Shown piece by piece: positions 1 to 10,550 of a stretch of DNA of 64,000 nt (the first letter of the stretch is position 1; each line of letters starts with the position of its first letter). Both the position numbers and the translations under genes were made by a program. Below the pieces are notes generated by a model. The model was not told where the DNA came from. It was given only the letters and a program-made list of their open reading frames with translations, and did not search any database. Source of the DNA: Stomorhina lunata (Eukaryota > Arthropoda > Insecta > Diptera > Rhiniidae); contig OW121743.1 in the NCBI GenBank assembly GCA_933228675.1, forward strand, positions 19,337,651-19,401,650. The letters are read 5' to 3'.

Positions 1-264
1 ACCGCACTGTGTTTTTAAAAATAGAACTTACAGTTTTTGTGGAACGAAGAAGCAGCATAATTATTTGCAAAGTCTTTGCAAATTACACTTTTCAATTTTA
101 GCTTTGCACTTTGCAAAAGATAATGTACATTAGGGCGTCTCGAAAAAAAAGGTAGCCATACACCATCGAATATAAAGCATTGCTTAATTTTTTTCGTTGC
201 ACATTGGGGTCGCCAAAATACATTTTTCGATATATCTTTGGCATTTACAGTCGGATCTCGAAGT
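1..264. repeat. Exact 264-bp duplicate of 3331-3594
   Basis: The first 264 bases of the window match 3331-3594 with no difference that I can find by eye; homology stops abruptly after AAGT. The left end is cut by the window edge, so the full duplication may be longer. On the minus strand the first bases encode the piece of Harbinger transposase that runs through an SSIFKNTVRW motif. This is therefore part of a second copy, or a segmental duplicate, of the Harbinger element at 2361-4154. Perfect identity implies a very recent duplication, gene conversion or an assembly duplication. Confidence 0.85.
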
Positions 265-884
265 AATGATCTTTCTCCCATATTTTCCTCATCCTTTGAT
301 CATCTTTCCTCTAGGAATGATCTTACCTTATCATTTCTTTATCATTTCTTTATCGTGCATATCTGTCACTGTATTTTTTTTATCTTTGTGGTCTTTCCTT
401 CTTTTTTCATCACCCTTTCGCCTCATCTTTACTTTGTCTTTCCATTATCTTTTATTAATCATCATCTCCATGTTTCATCTACATATATTTTCTTCATCAT
501 TTGATCATCTTTCTTATAGGAATAATCTCAAATTTATTTTTCCCACATCTTTCGTGACCGTTTCTTAAATATCCCTTAATCTTTTCTTCATGTCTTCTTT
601 TCATTATCATTCCGTTATCGTGCCTTTTTGTGCATATATCTTTTATTTATCTTTTGTGATCATTTAAAATTTGAAAAAAATTGAAAATTTTTCATGTTAA
701 TTTAAAAAACAAAGAAATATTGTTTTTCAAAAAAAATATTTTCAAAATTTAAAATTAAAAAAAGTGTTTTGTGGTAATTTTACAACTACCATAATCTTTT
801 GAGATATTTTCTTTATCTTTCATTACCCTTTTTCTTATATTTACTTTGTCTTTCCATTATCTCCCTTTTCGCTGATGTACTCAT
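265..884. other. CT-rich low-complexity stretch, no gene seen
   Basis: The plus strand is pyrimidine-rich, with loosely repeated phrases built on TTTGATCATCTTTC and on TAGGAA(T/A)(G/A)ATC, seen near 295-325 and again near 500-530. Open frames here have compositions dominated by Phe, Ser, Leu and Ile, as expected for CT-rich low-complexity DNA, and no domain is recognisable. The region separates the duplicated Harbinger piece from LINE debris. Confidence 0.5.
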
Positions 885-1835
885 CATGGACTAATTTACC
901 ACCGAATATACGACAGAGATATGCGTTTCTGTGAAGAAATCAAGGAAGCCATAAAATCCCTATCTAACGTCCATACGACATCTGTTCTCAATCGCAAATG
1001 ACAGACATCTCCCACGAAGATGGCGAGACATTGCCATATTTAACTCTTCTGGGTAACTGGTCATAATAATCTGGTAAAATTTCTGCTGATAAACTTCCAA
1101 AATCTGATCCTCTCCTCAGTCTGAATGATGTAGACCAATTTATTGACTTAAAGCTTAAAGCATGGCTTGTTTGCGATAACGATCGTTCCTTGCAACCGAC
1201 TTCGCAACTTGATCTCAAACCTCACAGGGCACTTCGTTTTTGGGTTGCATGCCAAATGACTTATGTGCCTATTATTGTTCTCAACACAGTTTTGTATTCT
1301 GCCAGTCGACCCAACTTTCACTAAACCAAATTATTTTTTGATATTGCGGAACTAAAAAGCATTGAGCTCTGCAATATCAACAAATAATTTGGTTGAGTAA
1401 AAGTTGGGTCGACTGGTAGACGACCAAACTGAGTTGAGTTGAGAAATTCAAAATAACGACTACTGTCGCAGTTGTCATCACTACGGTCGCAGTTGTCTGG
1501 CACTGACCCCACTCTTTGCAAGTCTAAGGGCTCTTTGTTTAGGTGCATCTTTTCTGCATGCTTTATCTGATCTATCGAACATAAATGTTCGCAACATAGA
1601 CATATTTACCAAAGCTTAAATTTGCCTTTAGTATTGGTAGTCTAGTAATCTATATTTTTCTAGTAATCATTATTTTTCTATTTTCTAGTCTATTATTTGC
1701 AGGTCCATAAAGGGTCAACTTTAGGACTCAAATGACGCTGACTTAGTCATCAGCCACCTACCTAGCCTAACCTTATCTAAGTAGGGTCATATCAGGAGAG
1801 AACTGTAGTTTAGAAGAGTTTATAAAACATCTTAA
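885..1835 (+). pseudogene. Decayed family B LINE: RNase H to 3' end
   Basis: This stretch aligns by eye, in order, with the better preserved plus-strand LINE at 38620-39450. Shared blocks include the ACCGAATATAC(G/T) block, the GAGATGGCGAG(A/G)CATT block and the ACGACTACTG block of the Cys-rich tail. The 3' end carries a phrase of the form CCCAAGTGACGC followed by CCTAACC-type repeats. The parent family encodes reverse transcriptase followed by RNase H and a Cys/His tail. The copy is full of stops and frameshifts and is interrupted by a fold-back element at 1302-1416. The start is approximate. Confidence 0.65.
1302..1416. repeat. Fold-back (MITE-like) inverted repeat
   Basis: Two 46-bp arms (1302-1347 and 1371-1416) are reverse complements with about three mismatches, separated by a loop of 23 bases. 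The outer ends read CCAGTCGACCCAACTTT and its complement. It sits inside decayed LINE sequence, which it interrupts. It has no coding capacity, and the size and structure fit a small non-autonomous DNA transposon. No clear target duplication is visible, so the superfamily is not assigned. Confidence 0.75.
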
Positions 1836-1904
1836 CTTGCCCCGGCCTGTATCATAGAACGAGACTTACTCTGTGTTTTTATATCTTTGAAGATCTAGGA
1901 GATC

Positions 1905-2360
1905 TGGCTGTGCGAAATTTAGGCAGACTTAATAGCATTTTAAAACGATCCGGTTGGCTCAAGAGAAGAGTTAGTAATATGATATTTGCTGGCCTCCTTG
2001 TAACGCCAAACTGTGTTACAAAGAACCAAATTGATCATAATTTAATCAGTTCTAAGTGGCGATCATCTGTACTTGATGTATGATCGAGGTGCGGGGCAGA
2101 TATAAATAGCGACCACCATTGAGTAACATGTAAAGTTCGATTAAAAGTAGCGGCTCTGAGGCTTGATACGGCAAAAGCTGTTCGGAAAATTGATGTTGAA
2201 AAATTGGAGTCGGAAAGATATCGAAATGCTTTTATTACTTCCATAAGGAATCGGCTTCCAGATGCTTATAACAACAACGACATTTTTACAAGCTTCAAAC
2301 ATTACGATTTTAAGATCATAAAAGGAAAATTTGGCTCACCCAAACAACATGGAATCTAAG
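1905..2360 (+). pseudogene. Family A LINE, endonuclease C-terminus (5' piece, split)
   Basis: Translation gives the end of an AP-endonuclease domain typical of non-LTR retrotransposons: a block reading NQIDHNLISSKWRSSVLDV, a stop, then CGADINSDHHLV. The Asp-His pairs are the conserved catalytic end of that fold. The frame then continues with a charged linker (LESERYRNAF and following). The sequence is cut at 2360 by the inverted repeat of the Harbinger element and resumes at 4155. One in-frame stop and frame changes show it is dead. The 5' boundary is uncertain. Confidence 0.7.
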
Positions 2361-2938
2361 CCCTATTCCACGAAACAACTTATCAACTTTTCACTTTGCG
2401 CTAATCAAATTGTGTTTTTTTTTTTTTTTGGCAAAGTGATAACTGTTTCTGTTCCATAAAATTCTTTGCAAATTTCTCTTGGTGCTTATAAAATGTTTGC
2501 TCTCTGCAAAGTCTTTGCGCGCTCTTCCAAAGTTTTTGCGTTCTGTTGAAAAGTGCATGTGAAAAGTGTTCCACAAAGCATTTAACCTACTTTGCATTTG
2601 CGTGTTATCACTTTTCACTTTGCCTTAAATATTAATTGTTAAAATGTTAAAATTTTTCTTCTAGGCTTTAATTTTTTCTTTGAATAAAAAATGTAGCTAC
2701 GCATTTTTCGTCAAATATTTTACTAATGGGATCATGCCTTAAGTGAATTTTATATTGTTTCTTTTTATTTTATTAATTCTCTGAGAACTCAAAAAATCCC
2801 AAAAGAAACAATCGTAGATAAAATAAACAATTTTATTCCAAAGTAATGCTATAATGGACACCATTAGAAAAAGTATTACAGGAGAGAAGTAAGCCTTTCC
2901 ATTCCTCTCGCATGATTCATATTAATAAGGGAACGCCC

Positions 2939-3388
2939 TTATTCAGCATTTTCTAGATCTAATTTATCGATTTCACCGTCAGTATCTTCAGTGAAAGGCA
3001 TGTTTTCACAGCTACAGGCAATATAGTGTAAGATGGCACAAGCAATAACTACCTTTCCTGCAAACTCAGGCCTTAGTCGAGATAATTTGGACACGGAAAT
3101 CTTTCTTTGAGAATGCCAAAACTATTTTCAATTATGTTTTTTCGTGGCAACGGTTGAAAGTAATGGTGGTTTCAACCAGTTTTTCAATCCGTAACCATTA
3201 TCACCCAAAACAACAGCATGCGGAAATGGCGCATCAATTTTAACGATTGTGCCATACACTCAACAACATACACAGGGGAATCCACCCATCTCAAAAAACT
3301 TTTCAGCAATACCACTAATGTCATCGGGCCACCGCACTGTGTTTTTAAAAATAGAACTTACAGTTTTTGTGGAACGAAGAAGCAGCAT
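2939..3388 (-). pseudogene. Harbinger DDE transposase remnant
   Basis: Reading from 3388 down, the fragment begins MLLLRSTKTVSSIFKNTVRW and passes through PDDISGIAEKFFEMGGFP. After a stop comes GTIVKIDAPFP, then LGDNGYGLKNWLKPPLL, then (new frame) NIIENSFGILKERFPC, then (new frame) KVVIACAILHYIA and a normal C-terminus ending near 2939. These match, in order, the family motifs GFPxxxGxIDGThI, GDsGYpL, rxxvExxFGxLKxRF and ILHNia. The stretch that should carry the second catalytic Asp (between IDAPFP and LGDNGY) is deleted. At least two frameshifts and one stop make it inactive. Family members are nucleases that act with a Myb-like partner, which is not seen here. Confidence 0.75.
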
Positions 3389-3530
3389 AATTATTTGCAA
3401 AGTCTTTGCAAATTACACTTTTCAATTTTAGCTTTGCACTTTGCAAAAGATAATGTACATTAGGGCGTCTCGAAAAAAAAGGTAGCCATACACCATCGAA
3501 TATAAAGCATTGCTTAATTTTTTTCGTTGC

Positions 3531-3936
3531 ACATTGGGGTCGCCAAAATACATTTTTCGATATATCTTTGGCATTTACAGTCGGATCTCGAAGTGTGATA
3601 TATCGATGTTTTTGTCTCGAGGAGGCCAACATTTTTATTTAATAGTCAATATTCTCAGGTATCCGGTTCTAGTATTTATCTATCAGACCCCTGTTCCTAC
3701 CACCCTAATGTACCACCCTAATATCAGAAAATTAAAGCTCTTAAAAAATCGTTAAACTTTTACTAAGGAAGTTTTTCGATTTTTCAAACCGATCTATTAC
3801 AAACAAGGAATTTCTTATTTTGCCGCACATAGGGATCGCCAAAATACATTTTTCGTTATATCTTCGCCATTTACTGTCGGATCTTAAGGTATAATATATC
3901 GATGTTTTTGTCTAACGAAGGCCAATGTTTTGCCAT
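3531..3936. repeat. Internal direct repeat of the Harbinger element
   Basis: A block of about 105 bp at 3531-3636 recurs in diverged form at 3826-3936. Both copies contain TCGCCAAAATACATTTTTCG, a CATTTAC(A/T)GTCGGATCT phrase and ATATATCGATGTTTTTGTCT. The two copies differ at many sites, so this duplication is older than the exact 264-bp duplication. No coding function is seen. Confidence 0.7.
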
Positions 3937-4154
3937 ATTAATCATTGACCTTAAATACATTCTTCTATATAGTACCTACCCAAGATATCTTAACTCATAC
4001 AACAAGAATTGTAAAAATTTAAAATCTTTTAATCAATTATGTTTTGAAAAGACTCAAGTTTGCTGTAGTTCTGAGGAATATAAAGTTTTGCTAATTGTCG
4101 AAAAATTTGATAAGTGCAAAGTGAAAAGTTGATAAGTTGTTTCGTGAAATAGGA

Positions 4155-5945
4155 CCCTGGTTGAAAAACGTAAAATTCTAAAGAATACAATTTTAAATGA
4201 AAACGGAGATGTTGAAGTGCTCCGTACAATATGTCGTGATCTGTCCAACAGAATAAAAAAGTTTTGAAGGAGAGACGAGATAATGTGGAAATACGAACAA
4301 GCAAGTCAAGCTAAATCAGCTGCAAGTATAGGCGACATGAAAATCTTATACAATATATCAAGAGAATTGTATGCAAACCTATATACACCAACAGTCCCAT
4401 ATTGAATAGTAGTGGTACTCTTCTTTAAACACCGAATAACCATAAATAGGCTGGATGGAACACTTCAAGACGATTTTAAACAACATCATGGGATTAACAC
4501 CACTGATGGAAGTATATAATGAAACCAACAATGACAGCATATTCATTGGCATTTCAGACAATCTCCAACATTACAAAAAGTAAAGAACGTCATTAAAAGC
4601 CTTTAACGCAACAAGGCCCCTGGTAATGACAATATCTCATTACTAGTCAAAATATCAAAAAACGGTGTCTCTAAAGACTGCAATAACTGCAAGGGTAGAA
4701 CACTTCTTCAAATTTCGAGGAAAATGCTAAGTCGAGAAATTTTGAATAGAAAATCCGACGCAGTTTCCTCTACACTCCGCGAAAATCAGTTAGGGTTCTG
4801 AGAAAACCTTTTTATTTTGATCTAATCAATGTAATGAATTCCGCATCCCCTTCGACAGTGTCAGCAGAAGCTACCAATGGAGAATCTTAGAAAATCGTAA
4901 CATGCCAACGAAAATTCTGAACTTAATTCGAGCAATGTACTTGGATTTAAGCCCCCCTGAACCAGTGGAAGTCAAGGATAACAAAAGACGTGGATTTCAA
5001 ATGTCGAATCCTACACAAGGGTAAATTGTGAAATTCGTTCGAAGTCACTACTGGAGTAAGGCAAGGATGTATAGATATTATACTTTTTATCCATGTCATC
5101 GACAATATAATGCGCACAGCTTTGAATGATAGATGCGGTATACAATGGATACCCTTTAAATATGTCCAAGACTCGGAATATGCCGATGACCTATGTCTTC
5201 TAAGCCAAAGTTTAGAAAATACTATCGCTATTGAGTCTCGGCCAGTTGGGCTGAAAATCAATATCTCCAAAACAGAGATTATGCCTGGAGGCTATAGCGC
5301 AAACCCGTCAACACACATCAATGTAGATAAAGAGATTATTGGATGTATAGGTTCCTTAAATTATTTTAGAAGTTTGGCGTTTTCAAAAGGTGATGCAAAC
5401 GAGGATATTGACTTTCGTGTTATTAAGGCAAAGTCTGCATTCGATAATTTCTTGGCTATTCGGAAATCTCGGCAAATTTCAACATTAACTAAGTTACGAA
5501 TATACAACTAGAGTGTCAAGTCCATCCTGTATTACGGCTAAGAAACTTGGAAACTCACAAATGCCATCGATAAGCGCCTGCAAACCTTTGCAAACAAATG
5601 ATTACGGCAAAACCTTATTATATGGTGGCCGAATCGTATAGGAAATGAAGATTTACTTAACTCGACAAATCAAATCCTGGCTTCCATAGAGGTATGCCAA
5701 CGTAAATGGCGAAGGATTGGCCACAGAATTCGAAGGCCAACTACCAACATTGCTCGACAAGCGCTTTGTTGGAATCCACAGATAAGATGTCATCGTGTTG
5801 ATGCACCTGCTAGAATGTGGAGATGATCAATTGATGCGAAGTTGGATGCAGTAAAATGGCGTATGCCAAACATCTCGCAACTGAGTTCGATATAAAAGGA
5901 TGATGATTGAGGCCATATGCTCTCCTCTGGGAGTCAAGGAAAACA
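4155..5945 (+). pseudogene. Family A LINE, linker, reverse transcriptase and C-terminal tail (3' piece, split)
   Basis: The reading resumes from the piece at 1905-2360. A charged linker passes through AKSAASIGDMKILYNISREL near 4310-4370, typical of the segment between endonuclease and RT. Then come the RT motif NKAPGNDNIS near 4600, and at 5110-5511 the palm with the EYADDLCLLSQ catalytic box (two Asp), GLKINISKTE and a QISTLTKLRIYN block. The tail follows with (K)RLQTFANK, a WWPNRI block and an R(A/R)xTxR-type stretch to about 5945. Stops and frameshifts are scattered. This is the most complete family A copy in the window. Confidence 0.75.
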
Positions 5946-6346
5946 TAAGAGTTCCCATCACGAATTTGTTTCCTAAAAACTTGAGTGACACAAGCAATGA
6001 GAGCGTCTACACCAAGATTAGGCAATGTCAAGGGTTTTGGGACGAGGGAATGATGAGCGACTACAGTTGGACTTTAATGCTTGAAAGAGTTTCCAAACAG
6101 TACAAGCGACTCAGTTCGACTGCTCTACATTTCTAATTTAAAACTTTTTCATGAATTAAATGGAGATTTGTTGTTAAAAATTGTAAAAAGTGAGTTTATT
6201 TAATATCTCGAAAACTAGAACCAATCTCGTATTCAGCTCCACAAATTACCTTAGAAACAGATTTTAGTTGCTTAAATCCAAAACCGAGTATACTTGTGTC
6301 TGTAAACTGCAATCCTCAAATTTGGAACTTTTAAAATTTTGAACTA
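5946..6346. other. Intergenic AT-rich stretch
   Basis: This stretch lies between a LINE 3' end and the tandem repeats at 6347. I see no domain-bearing ORF, RNA gene or inverted repeat. The open frame across 5900-6136 is mostly the antisense-free tail of the LINE and has no family features. Confidence 0.4.
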
Positions 6347-6548
6347 AGTCTACTTTTACATTAGTCAGGTTTGGCTTATCAAGTCTTGAACTTGTATAAG
6401 GAAAAACTGGCAGAATTAAAATTGAACAAACCTGATTGTACCTTCAAGGTCTACTTTTACATTAGTCAGGTTTGGCTTATCAAGTCTTGAACTTGTATGA
6501 GAAAAAACTGAAAGAAATAAAATTGAGCAAACCTGACCGTACTATCAA
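6347..6548. repeat. Two tandem copies of a ~101-bp unit
   Basis: The phrase TCTACTTTTACATTAGTCAG followed by GTTTGGCTTATCAAGTCTTG occurs at about 6349 and again at about 6450, giving a period near 101 bp. The copies are highly similar, including the AAACCTGA(T/C)(T/C)GTAC end. They sit directly upstream of a different tandem array. Confidence 0.8.
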
Positions 6549-6553
6549 GTTTA

Positions 6554-7010
6554 CGAAAATTTTGAAAATTTGTTTGAAATTTAAGAAAAATAAAATGAAA
6601 ACTGATGAAGAAAATGTTTGTGTGTGAACGTGGATGCAGGTCCAAAAGAGCTTTAAAGAAAAACTGATCAAGAAAACCTGATTCGTGTGAAGCGGGACCA
6701 GTTTCCGAAAATGTTGAAAATTAGTTTGAAATTTAAGGAAAATAAAATGAAAACTGATGAAGAAAATGCTTGTATGTGAACGTGAATGCAGGTTCAAAAG
6801 AGATTTAAAGAAAAACTGATCCAGAAAACCTGATTCGTGTGAAGCAGGACAAGTTTCCGAAAATTTTGAAAATTTGTTTGAAATTTAAGAAAAATAAAAT
6901 GAAAACTGACGAAGAAAATGTTTGTGTGTGAACGTGAATGCAGATTCAAAAGAGATTTAAAGAAAAACTGATCAAGAAAACCTGATTCGTGTGAAACGGG
7001 ACTAAAACTC
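6554..7010. repeat. Three tandem copies of a 152-bp unit
   Basis: The phrase CGAAAAT(T/G)TTGAAAATT starts at 6554, 6706 and 6858, an exact 152-bp period, and each unit ends AACCTGATTCGTGTGAAGC or nearly so. Units contain AAAATAAAATGAAAACTGA and GTGAACGTG(G/A)ATGCAG. A minus-strand open frame (6480-6797) spans the units but is just a read-through of the repeat. The preserved phasing indicates recent tandem duplication. Confidence 0.85.
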
Positions 7011-8819
7011 CAAACTCAGTTCTAATATATAGTTACACATTTTTCCCCCTTTCAATTTACCTCTTCCTCCGGTTATTTCGATACTATATTTTGACATGAT
7101 ATGTTGGTAAATCTTTTCATTTCACTTCTCCTCCTTGTTACGAGTTTAAATCTATATGTTAGTCTCTAATAACTGTGTCATTTGGCAAAATTCAAAATAT
7201 TGAAAACAAATACGTACGTGGAATATACAAACAAGCCTCAAAATATGCAAATAAATCCTTACAAATGTGCATCATAATAGCAAGAGTATAACAAATACAG
7301 GATGTTCTATTTTCAAAATGTTTTGAGATTGCATGTGTCGGTCTGTCTGTCTGCGCATTGATGTTATTGATGCAAACATTTATAGGGATTTATCCGACAA
7401 ATATGCATGAGTATGCCAAAAGTCATAAGAAGCAAAAACAATGAAAGCTGTTGCAAAAGATATGGAAAGGAGTGGAGGAAGTGAGGAAGGGAGAAGTGAG
7501 GTTGCTTGTTATATAGTTTAAAATGTTTGAAATCTGCAAACAAACCCTTTAGCAATGGTTTCAATCTTAAATATTAGTCAAGCCACCTTTGAAACCATGA
7601 ATACTTTTTCATTCTAGAAGACTGCTTTTGCTTCTTGCTCCCTAGCCATCAAGCTTTAATTTTATAACTTCTAAGGCTCCCCTTGTTCTCTGTCAGTGAC
7701 GTCCTACTGCAGCAATTTGCATAATGCAATTGCCAATGGTTTGCAACAAATAAGAACTGTGACAAAGGGATTTGCAGTTCAGTATAACTTTTACTGCTAA
7801 ATGTAAAATATTTGGAGGAACTAAAGACCAAAGCTCATACCGAAAATAAATGGCAATAAACAGAATTTTATTAATTTTCCAACTGTGACAAACAAACCTC
7901 GGGATCTGCAGTATAACCTGTCACTTATTGTAGGAGCATACAACAAACAGCTGGATAGTTTTGTTGGCACAAAGCATTCGAAAACGATTTTCATATGCAG
8001 TACCATAAATATTTCATTATTCCTTTGCACCTACCTCTAACTCCTCCCTTCCGAAACAATTGTCAATTGTGTGTTTTCCAAAAGTAATTGCAGCTTAAGG
8101 CAAAATTGATGCAATTTTGGTGTAAAATATCAGCAAAAAAAAACAATTTTGTGGGCGCTTATTGCTTTCCAACCAAAGCTCAGTAAATACCTGGAGTCCT
8201 TTAACATGACATAGATCTCCTAAGCAAATGCTCGTATTCCCTTTTGACAGACTATTTCATTTGTAGTTCTTGATGTATGTGGTAGCATGGAATTTTCAAT
8301 TTCCTGCAGCTTTTCCTTGAACATAAGTCAAAGGTTAACTATTTGTTAGTTTATGGTACAAGGTTTCCCTACACAATTTCCCCAACTACTCGCATATTCC
8401 AAAAATTCAAGTGTTATTTGAGTTACGTAAATATTTGCTGCTGGTATCCAAAAAAGTTCAAGTTGAGGTTTTCGTATGTTGTTACGAAATGAAAAATTAA
8501 TTAAAAACATTTAATGTCGAAAGTTTAGAGTAAATATTGTAAGTTTTAAAGTTGGAAAGTCAGTATGTGAATGTGTATTCCTTCAGGAAGAGGTTACACT
8601 TAATAGGAATTGAACTATCGTCACTGAATCTTAGACAGTGTGAGTGCTAAAGAGAACTAGTCTATTTAATTGTGGAGAAACTGAACGCTAAAAACTTGAT
8701 GGGAACCGAATTAGAGCTATACTGGGTCAGGTTGGTATAGTAATTTTGTAATCCCATTCACTTAGATTATGAAGTCTATGATGCTACCACTTAAGCTCTC
8801 GGACATAATATACCTAGAT
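7011..8819. other. Unassigned AT-rich region
   Basis: About 1.8 kb with only short, compositionally biased open frames and no recognised domain, tRNA or terminal repeat. It may be ancient repeat or ordinary intergenic DNA. Weak LINE-tail-like phrases begin only near 8820. Confidence 0.4.
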
Positions 8820-9600
8820 TTCCCCCTCGAATTATCCATATCATCTAAAAAGTCAACAAGATTGCCTAAGTTTCCAAAGAACTAACAGGCTAAGGCAGGG
8901 CAAGTAAAGAGAAGATGCTTCCTTTGCTTCCGCAAAAGGAACTCTTCATAACTTCAGCGTAACTTAGACTATAAAGTCCATTGTGTTACCAATGAAACTT
9001 TCTACAATTATTTTACTGGCTCCCCTGTCGATTAATCAAAATTGCTTTAAAAGCTCGAAGGACAACCTTGGATATTGGCTATATTCAGCCAAATCGCTTA
9101 GAACTCCAAAGTAATTAAAGCTCAAATTTTGTACGGTAGGGCAGGCCTGTGCTCAGAAGATGTTTTATGGAATCCTCCTCCTTGTCGCAAAATTTATTCT
9201 TATCGCATGACATCCAATTAGACAGTACAGAACAGGTCTGCCACGAAGTATGAGCCTAGGGAAGTGCATGTGAAGATAAGATGCCTTATCATCTTCCCTT
9301 GCTTCTGCTAAAAATACTCGTCGCAACTTCGGCCTAACTAAGACAATGAAGTTCAAGTCCAGTGTTACCAATGAAGCGATGAAAAGCATATCAGGGGACA
9401 CTTTAGAAAGCTTTTAAGTCGGCCAATATCTAATTCAGGCAGAGCTCCAAAGAAATTAAAGCTCAAAGTGTGCCTGTGCTCAAAAGATGTTTCATGGACT
9501 CCTCCTCCTAGTCACCACAGCTATTAACAATTTTACTCGTCGCAACATTCCTCCTAATCGCACGCCTTCGAGTCAGATAGTACAATTTCTTGGCAGACCT
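8820..9600 (-). pseudogene. Decayed LINE C-terminal tails, two overlapping copies
   Basis: On the minus strand, 9130-9240 reads YCLIGCHAIRI and, in another frame, CDKEEDSIKHLLSTGLP. This fits the Cys/His tail that follows RNase H in I/Jockey-type LINEs (usual form: CxxC-x-EEDxxEHLLCxCP). A second diverged copy of the same stretch lies near 9470-9560, and the flanking phrase GTGTTACCAATGAA occurs twice (about 8978 and 9361). No intact frame remains. The element family could be B or a relative. Confidence 0.55.
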
Positions 9601-9611
9601 TTAGGTACCTT

Positions 9612-9700
9612 ACATCAGGAGGAGTGTCAATGACGCAGATAAAGCTTATGTTCTTACATCAGGTGTAGTGTCAATGACGCAGATAAAACTTATGTTTTGA
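9612..9700. repeat. 44-bp unit, two tandem copies
   Basis: A unit starting ACATCAGG(A/T)G(G/T)AGTGTCAAT and continuing GACGCAGATAAA(G/A)CTTATGTT is present at 9612 and 9656. The copies differ at only a few sites. It is a short local duplication without coding features. Confidence 0.8.
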
Positions 9701-9884
9701 AGATTTATGTTAAGAAACCAAACAGGCATTCGATTTGATCCAACACCATCACATCTCCTTTCTCATCAGTGATTAGGAGAAACTCCTTCTCACAAACCTC
9801 CAAATTTTCATTCTAACAAAGCTCTTTGTTTGGTTTTGTAAAGAAGATATTTCCCACGCTTCTAAGCATAAGCTGTCACCTTCA

Positions 9885-10550
9885 AGAGAATACTAACGCT
9901 ATCACTGTTGAATCTCGGGCAGCCGGGCTGGAAATCAATATTTCCAAGATAAAGATTATGTCCAGAGGCTATGGTGCAAACCCGTTGACACACACATGTG
10001 GATAACGAGGTTATTGTATCTACATATCCAATATCTTGGAAGTTTAGTATCTACAAATGGTGGCGCAGACGAGGAGGCAAAATCTGCATTCGGCATTCTT
10101 CAAGTTATTTGGAAATCTCGGCAAATATCAACAACAACTAAGGTACAAATATACAACTCGAATGCTAAGTCCATTATGTATTACTTCGGCGAAACATGGA
10201 AAGGCACAAATGGCATCGACAAACGACTGCAAACCTTTACAAGCAAGTGCTTACGGCAAATCCTTTATATATGGTGGCCGAATCGCATAAGAAAGGAAGA
10301 TCTACTGAACGCGACAAACCAAATCCCTGCTTCCACAGGAGAATGCCAACAGAAATGGTGGTAAATAGGCGACACACTTCGAAAGCTTAATGCAAACATT
10401 GCTCGACAAGCGCTTAGTTTGAATCCACAGGGAAGAGGACGTCGTGTTGGTGCACCTGCTAGAACGTGGAGAAAATCAATTGATGCGGAGTTGCAAGCAG
10501 CAAGCTATGATGTATGCCTAACATCTCGCAATAGAGTCCAATATAAACAA
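9885..10550 (+). pseudogene. Family A LINE, RT palm end and C-terminal tail
   Basis: The fragment begins inside the RT palm (ESRAAGLEINISKIKIM), then continues with LGSLVSTNGGADEEAKSAFG and a CETWK-like block (GETWKGTNGIDKRLQTF), then KCLRQILYIWWPNRI. The C-terminus follows with GRRVGAPARTWRKSIDAEL. These are the same blocks as at 4155-5945. It lacks the catalytic YADD part and all upstream domains, consistent with a 5'-truncated insertion. Several frame changes and stops are present. Confidence 0.75.

Larger units (their letters stand above)
2361..4154 (-). mobile_element. PIF/Harbinger-type DNA transposon, degenerate
   Basis: The element is bounded by well-preserved terminal inverted repeats: about 38 bp at 2362-2399 (starting CCTATTCCACGAAACAAC) and its reverse complement at 4115-4153, with about one mismatch in the core. 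Between them, on the minus strand, is a broken transposase with Harbinger hallmarks. Additional copies of the TTTTCACTTTGC phrase occur at 2425-2640, suggesting internal rearrangement. No convincing 3-bp target duplication is visible, so the outermost one or two bases are uncertain. It lies inside a family A LINE, whose reading continues on both sides. Confidence 0.75.

Noticed and set aside
197..568. 123-residue hydrophobic open frame as a membrane protein
   Set aside because: It translates CT-rich low-complexity DNA and has overlapping frames of similar length and composition; no domain or gene context.
2361..4154. A 3-bp target duplication for the Harbinger element
   Set aside because: The flanks (TAA on the left, CCT or TGG on the right) do not match, so I do not claim one; the element or its flanks have mutated.
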